Source: COE1 sp964445375
GTDB lineage: Bacteria > Bacillota > Clostridia > Lachnospirales > Lachnospiraceae
Length of the DNA stretch: 13,094 bases
Direction: 5' to 3'
Assembly (NCBI GenBank): GCA_964445375.1
Contig: CAYUKO010000108.1
Coordinates: 1-13,094 of the forward strand
This document shows positions 6,221 through 13,094 of this stretch, in pieces. The position numbers and the translations under genes were made by a program. Each line of letters starts with the position of its first letter. The first letter of the stretch is position 1. A model generated the notes under the pieces. The model did not search any database, was not told the DNA's origin, and saw nothing but the letters and a program-made list of their open reading frames with translations.

Positions 6221-6229
6221 ATAAACTGT

Positions 6230-7909
6230 TTATTCTTCCTCCATAATCTCACAAAGCTGTTTTCTTGCTTCATCAACTTCGCTTCGTTCCTCGCGGCGGA
6301 GTGTTTCTTCAAACTGGCGGATGCCATACTCAAGCTTATTTCTTCTGTCACCAACGGATTCCTCATACATACGCTCTGCACGCAGGAGCACTAGCTTGTT
6401 CTCCTCCTGGTCACGAAGCTGTACCTTAAGGTAAGACAGTTCTTCCATACGCTTTGCAATCTCTTCGTCTGTCATGGTGTTATCGGCGCCCTTGATTACA
6501 AGCTTCTTCACCTCTCCGGTAGAGATAACCTTTGCCTCTACTTCCAGTAAGGAATTAATATCGTATGTATATGTTACATCAATAGACTCTTCGCCCTTTG
6601 GTGCCTTTGGAACCTTGATTTCAAGCTCTCCAAGATAAAGGTTATTTCTTGCAAAACGGCTTTCTCCCTGTAATACTCTGACGCTTACCTTCTCCTGATT
6701 ATCTCTTACCGTGTACAGACGCTTGGTCTTACTGGTCGGAATCACGGTATTTCGATCAATAATCGGACAATAATGACCATCCTCCATCACACCGTCACTG
6801 TATTCCATAACAACCTCTGTTCCAAGGGTAAAAGAACATACATCCGTTAAAATCATTTCCTTTACTGCCTGATTACGTTCCTTCATAGCAGCCTGAATGG
6901 CTGCACCTAATGCAACTGCTTCATCAGGATTGATGCTGGTATCCGGGAACTTACGGAATAAACGGATAAAGAAATCACGGAATATCTGTAGCTTAGTTGC
7001 TCCACCAATGAGAACCACTTCATCAATATCCTGTAAGGACAAGCCTGCATCGGAAAGACTTCGCTTAACCGGTTCTCGAATCTTCTGGAACAGATCCTCA
7101 CAGCCCTCGGCGTATTCTTTTGCGGTAATCTCTACCTCCTGCATCTCATCCTTTATCATACAGCTCATGGTAATCTGTGCCTGATCGCTGATTGCACGCT
7201 TGGCACTCTCTGCCTGACGATACAGACGCACCTGTTCCTTTACTGATAAGGAGTTCATACTGATACCCTTTTTTGTTAAGAACAGCTTCTCTAATACCTT
7301 CGTAAAGTCCTCTCCACCAAGGTAGTTATCACCTGCAACGGCTCTTACTTCAAGAATGTTATGATACAGCTCCAGAATCGAAACATCGAACGTTCCGCCA
7401 CCTAAGTCAAAGACCAGAAAACGGGTGTCTTCCTTCTTCTCATATAAACCATATGCGATTGCCGCTGCTGTCGGCTCGGAAATCATTCTCTCAACCTTAA
7501 GTCCTGCAAGCTCTCCGGCACGCTTCGTTGCCTTTCTTCTCTTATCATCAAAGTAGGCAGGAACACTGATAACCGCTTCCGTAACCGGCTCTCCCAGAAA
7601 GCTTTCTGCATCCTCCTTTAAAAAGCGAAGAATAATGCTAGAAAGCTCCTCCGGGCGGTATTTCTTGCCACTTAAAATATATTCCCTGTCACTTCCCATG
7701 CTACGTTTGAAGGCTGATGCAACGCTGTCAGGATATAAGCTCATTCTCTCCTGCGCTGTTTCTCCTACATATACATTTCCTTCCTCGTCCACACTGACTA
7801 CCGAAGGAGTCAGATGCTTCCCTAATCTGTTGGGGATAATCTTTGGACCATCTTCCGTATAATAAGCCACCAGACTGTTGGTGGTTCCAAGATCAATTCC
7901 TACGATCAT
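6230..7909 (-). CDS. hscC: Hsp70 chaperone, HscC-like
   Basis: The 559-aa protein has all the Hsp70 nucleotide-binding signatures: GIDLGTTNS at 4-12, ISEPTAAAIAYG at 143-154, FDLGGGTFDVS at 167-177 and VVLIGGATKLQ at 298-308. The interdomain region TDVCSFTLGTEV (about 355-366) replaces the DnaK form DVTPLSLGIE, and the lid is short (about 470-559). Canonical DnaK is about 610-640 aa; E. coli HscC is about 556 aa. It is an ATP-driven cytoplasmic chaperone that needs a J-protein to stimulate ATP hydrolysis. The ATG at 7909 lies 2 bp after the stop of the J/TPR gene, with AGAGG inside that gene, so the two are co-translated. No grpE or canonical dnaJ adjoins, which argues against the housekeeping DnaK. 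The subfamily call is moderately sure. Confidence 0.9.
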   Translation of the reverse strand: MIVGIDLGTTNSLVAYYTEDGPKIIPNRLGKHLTPSVVSVDEEGNVYVGETAQERMSLYPDSVASAFKRSMGSDREYILSGKKYRPEELSSIILRFLKEDAESFLGEPVTEAVISVPAYFDDKRRKATKRAGELAGLKVERMISEPTAAAIAYGLYEKKEDTRFLVFDLGGGTFDVSILELYHNILEVRAVAGDNYLGGEDFTKVLEKLFLTKKGISMNSLSVKEQVRLYRQAESAKRAISDQAQITMSCMIKDEMQEVEITAKEYAEGCEDLFQKIREPVKRSLSDAGLSLQDIDEVVLIGGATKLQIFRDFFIRLFRKFPDTSINPDEAVALGAAIQAAMKERNQAVKEMILTDVCSFTLGTEVVMEYSDGVMEDGHYCPIIDRNTVIPTSKTKRLYTVRDNQEKVSVRVLQGESRFARNNLYLGELEIKVPKAPKGEESIDVTYTYDINSLLEVEAKVISTGEVKKLVIKGADNTMTDEEIAKRMEELSYLKVQLRDQEENKLVLLRAERMYEESVGDRRNKLEYGIRQFEETLRREERSEVDEARKQLCEIMEEE

Positions 7910-7911
7910 AA

Positions 7912-10900
7912 CTAATTTACCTCTTTTTCATTCTCTCTCATCCTTGCACCGCACCATGCATACAGATTATAATTTTGTCCGGCATAGATACTCTCATATA
8001 GCTGACGAGCCTCTTCTACCTTCCCCTGTCTTTCTAACAACAGTGCCTTTGCAAGCATATTTCGCATGCAGAAGCCATGATTACATAATCTGCATCGGCT
8101 GCTGTTCATCATGGTTTCCAACGCTTTCTCACCCGCTTCTATACCATATAGATATAATGCAACCATGAATTCTATGAACATGGCATATCTGTCTTTATAG
8201 AAGAACTCCTTGGTATGAATCAGGTTTCTTGATCCATCTGTCTGTTTCACGCAAATAGCATAATTCAAATACTGATTCAACTTGTCTGCGCAAACGGTCA
8301 ACTGCGCCTCCCATTTTTCGTTCAAAGCATCCTTATAAGCTACTACAGGCTTCGGGCTTTGCTCTTTCTTACCCATAAAAAGTCTGCTTATCTTACTAAG
8401 AATTCCCTTATTCGAATTATGATTCTGCACCGTTTTTTCTTCTGTCTGTTTGGTGTTTGCCAGTTCTTCCTTGCGATTCGTAATAGCAAGTGTCAGGAAA
8501 AACAATTTATTCAGATACATATCCACTCTTGTCTTTGCTGTTATCTGCTCATTGCTTTGAGGTACCGATGCCGCTTGATCCAAATGTAATAATGCTTCTT
8601 CATACATACCCTTACGGAAGTTTTCCCATGCAAGCATATGCTCGTGCTCACTTTGCAGAGCAAGACCAATTTTGTCTTTCGCAAGGATACTAATCTGCTT
8701 ACGGAATATCTCACGCATCTCTTCTGCTTTTTTCCAGTTTCCTGCATACAGACAGGCTCTGTACTTAAGCTTTGCATAATTGCGGTTTGTCTTCATATTC
8801 TCATCCAGAATTGCAAGTGCCTTGTCAAGCTGTCCGCTTCTTGCATAATTGCAGCTTATATCACAGTTTGTCACATAAGAACCTTTATGCCCGTCAATTG
8901 TCTCCATAAGACGCTTATAGGTTTCTGCTGCCATCTTATATTCACCCATCAGTTCATAAGTATGGGCTGCGTTTCCTAATGGCATAGCATTTGGCTCTTC
9001 CTTACCCTCACGATACATATAATAGAATGCCTGCTGGAAATAAGGAAGGGCTTCTTCATATTTTCCCTGATATTTCAGAACACATCCGATATTATTATGG
9101 GCAAACTGGTCTGCCGGATCTCTTTCCAGAATCTTATAAAAGTCCTTTAATGCCATGTCATACTCTTTGGCGGACATACTGAACAAACCTCTGGTATTCA
9201 GAATATAATTGCATGGATATTTTATCAGATGCCTTGTTACCTCTGCAAATCCCTTTTCGTAATTCTTTGGATCACCGGTACGGGACATAATGTTTGCATA
9301 ATGCTTTTGAAACGTATCCATTTTATCCCCGATTTTATAATCTTCTTCCTCATCCGGGGATTCCAGTGCATCCCGATAGGCATCCAGATATATACTCTCT
9401 ATTTTATTCTCTGTAGCACGGTTTAAAATATCCTTTAACTCTTCCTTGTGGTCAAGGTCATAATAAACCTTTGCCATTTCCTCATAAGGTCTTGCATAAT
9501 CCGGGAAATCCTGAATGCACTGCATACCATGGCGAATGACTCCGCCAGCATCCCAAAGCTTTACATAGGCCTCCACCATAAGGACATTGGCATAACGCAC
9601 CTGATAGCGATTCAGTAGAATTTCCGCAATATCCAGGGTTTTCTGATATTCCTCTTTCTCCAGATAAACTCTTGCTGCTTCAATGAGGATATTCAGGTCT
9701 TTTACCGCTGTCTCACCAAGTTCTTCGTATTCCGCAATCGCTTTTCCATAATAATCCTTAAAACCTCTTCCCATCATATGATAAGAAGACATCTTGATTC
9801 TATGGGCAACTCCGACATTTCTGTCATGTTCACTCTTTACATGCTCATCCTCTTCCAGCGACATATCCTGCTTTTCCAGCTCTTTTAGCCATTCGTCCGC
9901 CGTATGCACTGCCTTTTCATGTTCAGCACGTCCCATGTAGACTCTTGCAAGCAGTCCTAAGTAATCTCCCTTTTTCTCTGCCGGAACCATATTCTTGATT
10001 TCTTCTGCCAAACTTACTGCTGCATAGAACTTATCATCCTGCAAATAGCACCAGATAATCTCTATGGCAGACTCAATATCCTTATCCTTTTGCCATTTTT
10101 CAAGATATTCTCCCATAAGAGCATGGTTTATCTGCTGGCGCAGTTGTATAATGGCCTCGTCCTGTCCCCTTCTGATTACGATTCGAGTACAGTCCTTAGC
10201 TTTGAGATATTCTTTTTTCTCAACATACCAGAAGGACAGACGATAATTTGCCATATAGTGAATCTCATCCTGGGCTTTCAGTTTCAGATAACATTCGGCT
10301 GCTTTATCGTGCTGTTCTTCTGCCCAATAAAACTCCGCAAGCTGGTACAATATCGTACTTTCCTCAGGATATTCCAAAAGCTTCTTCTCCAGAATTTCCT
10401 GCGCCTTAGTCTTATCTCCTCTTTCTTTATAAAGGTCTGCTCTGATAATCTCCATATAAGGATGTGTAATACCGGTTCCTTCGGCCTGCGTTATCAGTTC
10501 TTCCACTTTATTCAAGTCTTTTGCCTGCAATGCATCCCAACAGGCATTATAGCATCGGATGTACGCATCATAATCTGCATCTTCTGCTCCTTGAAAAAGA
10601 GTGAAATCAACCGTCTCACTGGTTATACTTCTACGTACCAGAAAATCTATGTAATCAGCAGGAAATTCTTCCTTTAATTTCGCGCTGTCCTTGGCAATGT
10701 CCAGATTCTGTTCTATCAGTTTCCATACTACATCCGGAAACTGGAAATGATTCATCATAAAGATTAACAACTTTCTTCGACACTCCTCATTTCCGTCTAA
10801 AGAAACAAAAACATCCTCTTCAAATAACGCCTTCCAACCTTCCACATCTTGCCGTCCTGAAAGCGTTGCATATAACTGTTGTGCCTTTTCTACCCAAAGT

Positions 10901-11115
10901 CCTGATGGTGTTTCATCCTTCTTGGGCTCTTCCTCTTCATCCTGACTTCTTGCATAAGAACATGCTTCCTCATAAGCCGCTCTTAGCTTCTTAAATCCGT
11001 CCGGATCATCCTCAGGATTTGTAATTACCAATTTTTTTCGATAAGCATCCTTGATTGCTCTCTCGTCTTTTGTTTTCTCGATTCCTAAGATAAAAAATAT
11101 TTCTTCTACGCTCAT
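7912..11115 (-). CDS. Large J-domain protein with TPR repeats, partner of the adjacent Hsp70
   Basis: Residues 2-58 form a J-domain-like fold: IFFILGIEKTKDERAIKDAYRKKL, then the loop, then GFKKLRAAYEEAC. The loop reads ITNPEDDPDG, so the canonical HPD triad is N33-P34-E35. The rest of the 1067 residues are helical with TPR-like repeats, clearest near 215-330, 380-410, 480-560 and 625-795 (for example FAHNNIGCVLKYQGKYEEAL). A charged, low-complexity insert lies at about 880-925. Near the C-terminus a cluster C1008-x2-C1011-x-H1013-x2-C1016 could bind metal. It probably delivers clients to the adjacent HscC-like Hsp70. The ATG at 11115 has GAGG/AGAGAG purine-rich sequence upstream. E. coli HscC likewise works with unusual J-proteins (DjlB, DjlC), which supports the pairing but not a specific client. 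Confidence 0.85.
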   Translation of the reverse strand: MSVEEIFFILGIEKTKDERAIKDAYRKKLVITNPEDDPDGFKKLRAAYEEACSYARSQDEEEEPKKDETPSGLWVEKAQQLYATLSGRQDVEGWKALFEEDVFVSLDGNEECRRKLLIFMMNHFQFPDVVWKLIEQNLDIAKDSAKLKEEFPADYIDFLVRRSITSETVDFTLFQGAEDADYDAYIRCYNACWDALQAKDLNKVEELITQAEGTGITHPYMEIIRADLYKERGDKTKAQEILEKKLLEYPEESTILYQLAEFYWAEEQHDKAAECYLKLKAQDEIHYMANYRLSFWYVEKKEYLKAKDCTRIVIRRGQDEAIIQLRQQINHALMGEYLEKWQKDKDIESAIEIIWCYLQDDKFYAAVSLAEEIKNMVPAEKKGDYLGLLARVYMGRAEHEKAVHTADEWLKELEKQDMSLEEDEHVKSEHDRNVGVAHRIKMSSYHMMGRGFKDYYGKAIAEYEELGETAVKDLNILIEAARVYLEKEEYQKTLDIAEILLNRYQVRYANVLMVEAYVKLWDAGGVIRHGMQCIQDFPDYARPYEEMAKVYYDLDHKEELKDILNRATENKIESIYLDAYRDALESPDEEEDYKIGDKMDTFQKHYANIMSRTGDPKNYEKGFAEVTRHLIKYPCNYILNTRGLFSMSAKEYDMALKDFYKILERDPADQFAHNNIGCVLKYQGKYEEALPYFQQAFYYMYREGKEEPNAMPLGNAAHTYELMGEYKMAAETYKRLMETIDGHKGSYVTNCDISCNYARSGQLDKALAILDENMKTNRNYAKLKYRACLYAGNWKKAEEMREIFRKQISILAKDKIGLALQSEHEHMLAWENFRKGMYEEALLHLDQAASVPQSNEQITAKTRVDMYLNKLFFLTLAITNRKEELANTKQTEEKTVQNHNSNKGILSKISRLFMGKKEQSPKPVVAYKDALNEKWEAQLTVCADKLNQYLNYAICVKQTDGSRNLIHTKEFFYKDRYAMFIEFMVALYLYGIEAGEKALETMMNSSRCRLCNHGFCMRNMLAKALLLERQGKVEEARQLYESIYAGQNYNLYAWCGARMRENEKEVN

Positions 11116-11186
11116 GCTCTCTCTTTTCCTCTGTCATATACCAAAAATATCCAGGACAGGCATGAAAATCCTTTCAATTTCCATGC

Positions 11187-11204
11187 ATTGGACATTCGTC
11201 CAAT
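11187..11204. other. Inverted repeat in the leader region of the J/Hsp70 operon
   Basis: ATTGGAC-ATTC-GTCCAAT is a perfect 7-bp palindrome with a 4-nt spacer, about 70 bp upstream of the J-protein start. It could be an operator for the operon or a secondary hairpin of the neighbouring terminator. I could not assign a convincing -35/-10 pair for the operon here. Confidence 0.5.
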
Positions 11205-11210
11205 AGAAAC

Positions 11211-11259
11211 ACGAAAGAATTGTCCTTAACAAGCAAGCTTGTACGGGCAATTCTTTCGT
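11211..11259 (-). terminator. Strong hairpin downstream of the DUF5722-like gene
   Basis: The arms 11211-11225 and 11245-11259 pair over about 14 of 15 positions (ACGAAAGAATTG...CAATTCTTTCGT). The loop contains a second small palindrome (ACAAGC-AA-GCTTGT). It starts about 28 bp beyond the stop at 11287. The following minus-strand sequence, GTTTCTATTGG, is only moderately U-rich, so termination may be partial and allow read-through into the J/Hsp70 operon. Confidence 0.6.
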
Positions 11260-11286
11260 ATTTCTGCTGTCTTGAATTGTTATCCT

Positions 11287-12897
11287 CTAATTGCAGCCAA
11301 GCTGTGCCCAGCTGCTTGCTCCGATAATTGGTAATGCAAACTGCGTATATGCTGCTGACTGTAGTGTATCAATATACTTAAATACATCATAAATCTGCTT
11401 TGGTGTAGTTGCCCAGCCATTTGCATCACAATTGTAAAGACCACATGCAATCTTATCACTAGCCTTCTCATAAGGTGAATCTACCATACGATGTACTACA
11501 AACGCCTTAATATAAGGATTCTTCTCTGCAAGCTTATAAGCATATGTAAAAGATGCCGCCTGTGTAGCTTCATTAGAACTCATGGAATTGAACAAAATCT
11601 CTGATATCATAATATATCTGACCTGTCCGCTTGGGCTTAAGTAAGCCGGCTGGCACATATAATTCGTGAATACTTCCATATTCATTGGATTGATCATCTT
11701 CGTATTAGATGTATGGTCAATCAGATTTAAAGATTTATATGCACGAGGCATATCCCAGAACTTTGCTGCGGTTAATGGTACCGGATGCGGATGCCATGCT
11801 ACACCCCAGTCAATATTACCATGGGAAATGATATCTGTATTAAATGCATCAATGAACTTCTTCGCACCATACTGGTTCTTTGTTCCGTCTTCCCATGTCC
11901 ATCTCTGGTCAATACAGGTAAGTACTCTTGCGTTTGCATTGGTACTCTTAATTGCCGTATAGAACATACGGAATGCCTTCTCATACTCTAATGTAAAATT
12001 AGAAACATTATAATTTCCGGCAAAATACCAAGGATTGTTGTTATTTACCTCATTACCGATAATCCAGTTTGTTACAAGACCAGTTGCAAGATTGTTATAT
12101 CTTTCTGTTAAGAATACCATAAGTGCCTGCAGCGCTTCTGCTCCAGCCTGCTCATCCGTATTGAAAGCATAATGTCTATAACCGGCTACTCGTCCTGTTG
12201 GTTTCACAGTCATGGCAGTAGAAGCATCATAATAATTTACGATATTCATAGTAACTTCTACTCCCTGTGTAGCAAACAATGTCATAACCATATCATACTC
12301 TGCTATAACACTCTGATTGAAATTATAAGTTTTTCCATTATAAGCATATGTAATATATGCAGATCCTGGCTGGAAGAATCTGTTTACTGCCAACTCATAG
12401 CTTGCATGCTGTACTCCTAAATTAGCAAGATCCAGAATTGCCGCATTATCTGCTGTAATACCCTTAATGGAAGTCGTAACAGGATTGACTGCGGTCTTGG
12501 TTGCAACTGCCTCAGGATTTGTAATATAGAATTCCTGGCTGACAGGTGTATATACACCGCCTGACTTTACTGCAATGACAAATTTACAATATAACTTAGA
12601 TGCCGCTGTATTAAGATCTAACGCTGTTGTCATGGTAACAGTGCCAGCCTTTGCAGTAACTGCACAAAAGTCTGTTCTGGAACCAATGGCATTTTCATAC
12701 GGCTGTAACGCAAATAAATAATAATTTCCATCATCACTTGCTACATTCGATACTGTTGTTGCGGTAACACTAACCTGATTACCTCCACTGATAATACACT
12801 GATTAATAGTAACATTTCCGGCAGCCATTACTGTCATCTGCATAAGACATACAAGAATTAGGCATACCGCACCCCATAAGCTGATTTTTTTCTTCAT
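11287..12897 (-). CDS. Secreted DUF5722-like protein, putative clan GH-A type glycosidase
   Basis: A signal peptide is visible: MKKK, a hydrophobic core (about 7-20) and a likely cleavage site near VMAAG (24-27). An N-terminal beta-rich domain (about 28-135) is followed by a probable TIM-barrel domain. WIIGNEVNNNNPW (278-290) supplies the N282-E283 pair typical of the acid/base position in clan GH-A glycosidases, and YIMISEILFNS (428-438) supplies E433 as candidate nucleophile. WHPHPVP (368-374) and VVHRMVDSP (467-475) look like further active-site loops. I recognise this as DUF5722-like; the substrate is unknown, and the glycosidase role is inference. GGAGG lies 5 nt before the ATG at 12897. 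The C17 context (LILVC) is not a good lipobox, so a free secreted protein is more likely than a lipoprotein. Confidence 0.8.
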   Translation of the reverse strand: MKKKISLWGAVCLILVCLMQMTVMAAGNVTINQCIISGGNQVSVTATTVSNVASDDGNYYLFALQPYENAIGSRTDFCAVTAKAGTVTMTTALDLNTAASKLYCKFVIAVKSGGVYTPVSQEFYITNPEAVATKTAVNPVTTSIKGITADNAAILDLANLGVQHASYELAVNRFFQPGSAYITYAYNGKTYNFNQSVIAEYDMVMTLFATQGVEVTMNIVNYYDASTAMTVKPTGRVAGYRHYAFNTDEQAGAEALQALMVFLTERYNNLATGLVTNWIIGNEVNNNNPWYFAGNYNVSNFTLEYEKAFRMFYTAIKSTNANARVLTCIDQRWTWEDGTKNQYGAKKFIDAFNTDIISHGNIDWGVAWHPHPVPLTAAKFWDMPRAYKSLNLIDHTSNTKMINPMNMEVFTNYMCQPAYLSPSGQVRYIMISEILFNSMSSNEATQAASFTYAYKLAEKNPYIKAFVVHRMVDSPYEKASDKIACGLYNCDANGWATTPKQIYDVFKYIDTLQSAAYTQFALPIIGASSWAQLGCN

Positions 12898-12952
12898 TCA
12901 TACCTCCATACTGTTTTCTTTTCCACTAAATTTTATGGACAATTATACTTGG

Positions 12953-12981
12953 ATTATATCATTTATAAATACTAATTACAA
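12953..12981 (-). promoter_or_regulatory. Sigma-A promoter for the DUF5722-like gene
   Basis: On the minus strand TTGTAA (12976-12981) and a perfect TATAAT (12953-12958) are 17 bp apart, about 55 bp upstream of the start codon. A second TATAAT-like hexamer lies slightly downstream (near 12941-12946) without an equally good -35 box. Confidence 0.6.
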
Positions 12982-13041
12982 CAAATAAACGGATTTCATA
13001 TCAAATCCCGAGTAGTGTTTGACATTTAGCATTTAACATCA

Positions 13042-13094
13042 ATCGGGTAGGAGGTAGATAATTATTTTATCTACCGACCTCCCACACCACCGTA
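13042..13094 (-). mobile_element. 3' end of a group II intron (domain VI and end of domain V), cut by window edge
   Basis: Read on the minus strand, the edge begins TACGGTGGTGTGGGAGG, resembling the end of domain V and the linker of bacterial group II introns. A hairpin follows with a perfect 9-bp stem (GGTAGATAA with TTATCTACC, 13053-13075), then TCCTACCCGAT. The terminal CTACCCGAT places an A 7 nt from the 3' end in the branch-point position and ends in AT, matching the AY consensus. The predicted downstream exon starts at 13041. The intron-encoded reverse transcriptase would lie to the right, outside the window. The call rests on this short stretch only. Confidence 0.7.

Noticed and set aside
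6897..7184. 95-codon plus-strand open frame opposite the Hsp70 gene
   Set aside because: It lies inside a highly conserved Hsp70 coding region on the other strand and shows no domain.
6230..7909. Housekeeping DnaK
   Set aside because: The protein is too short, the interdomain segment differs, the lid is reduced, and there is no grpE, dnaJ or hrcA nearby. HscC-like fits better.
10090..10677. 195-codon plus-strand open frame opposite the J/TPR gene
   Set aside because: It is antisense to a strongly supported coding region, has no ribosome binding site or recognisable domain, and its composition is that of a reversed helical protein gene.
11116..11186. Promoter for the J/Hsp70 operon
   Set aside because: TTGAAA is present on the minus strand, but no -10 hexamer lies at 16-18 bp. 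The candidates TATTTT and TATATG are at wrong spacing.
11287..12897. Lipoprotein
   Set aside because: The only early cysteine after the hydrophobic core (C17) does not sit in an acceptable lipobox, and an AxA-like signal peptidase I site follows.

Overview
This window looks like low-GC Gram-positive (Clostridia) DNA, most likely from a gut Lachnospiraceae relative. The grounds are A/T-rich intergenic DNA, strong AAGGAG/GGAGG ribosome binding sites, sigma-A type promoters, several AAA/PD-(D/E)XK NTPase genes of kinds common in that family, and a DUF5722-like secreted protein. The genus is inference; no rRNA or tRNA is visible.

Left accessory region (1-6136, A/T-rich). The extreme left holds the first 29 codons of a DUF4143-type AAA ATPase, with its own promoter and ribosome binding site. 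Next comes an ECF sigma factor that stops after region 2 (81 aa, TTG start). A possible 43-codon leader ORF overlaps its start. Positions 861-2207 encode an AAA-ATPase_like/PDDEXK_9-type protein that has lost its C-terminal nuclease domain and carries a perfect, in-frame 195-bp tandem duplication. Four small membrane-protein genes (4370 down to 2263) form a tight minus-strand operon; one carries a PH-like domain. A 52-bp direct repeat lies at 662-713 and 4410-4461, and the truncated ATPase and membrane operon lie between the two copies. A complete plus-strand AAA ATPase with a C-terminal PD-(D/E)XK nuclease domain follows at 4547-6136. The picture is an island of defence-like or selfish NTPase genes and remnants, reshaped by small duplications and truncations.

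Right region (6230-12897, higher GC, all minus strand). A large J-domain/TPR protein (1067 aa) lies 2 bp upstream of a short Hsp70 of the HscC type (559 aa). The two almost certainly form a dedicated chaperone-cochaperone operon. The J-protein has NPE where the canonical HPD triad should be, and a Cys/His cluster near its C-terminus. A terminator hairpin follows the Hsp70 gene, and a second structured element lies between it and the convergent ATPase gene. Upstream lies a secreted 536-aa DUF5722-like putative glycosidase with a good sigma-A promoter, a GGAGG site and a strong downstream hairpin.

The extreme right edge (13042-13094) looks like the 3' end (domain VI) of a group II intron on the minus strand, with the rest of the intron outside the window.

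The most notable items are the noncanonical J-domain/Hsp70 pair, the exact 195-bp duplication in a nuclease-less ATPase, and the 52-bp repeat that puts the same ribosome-binding-site-plus-TTG arrangement upstream of two unrelated genes.
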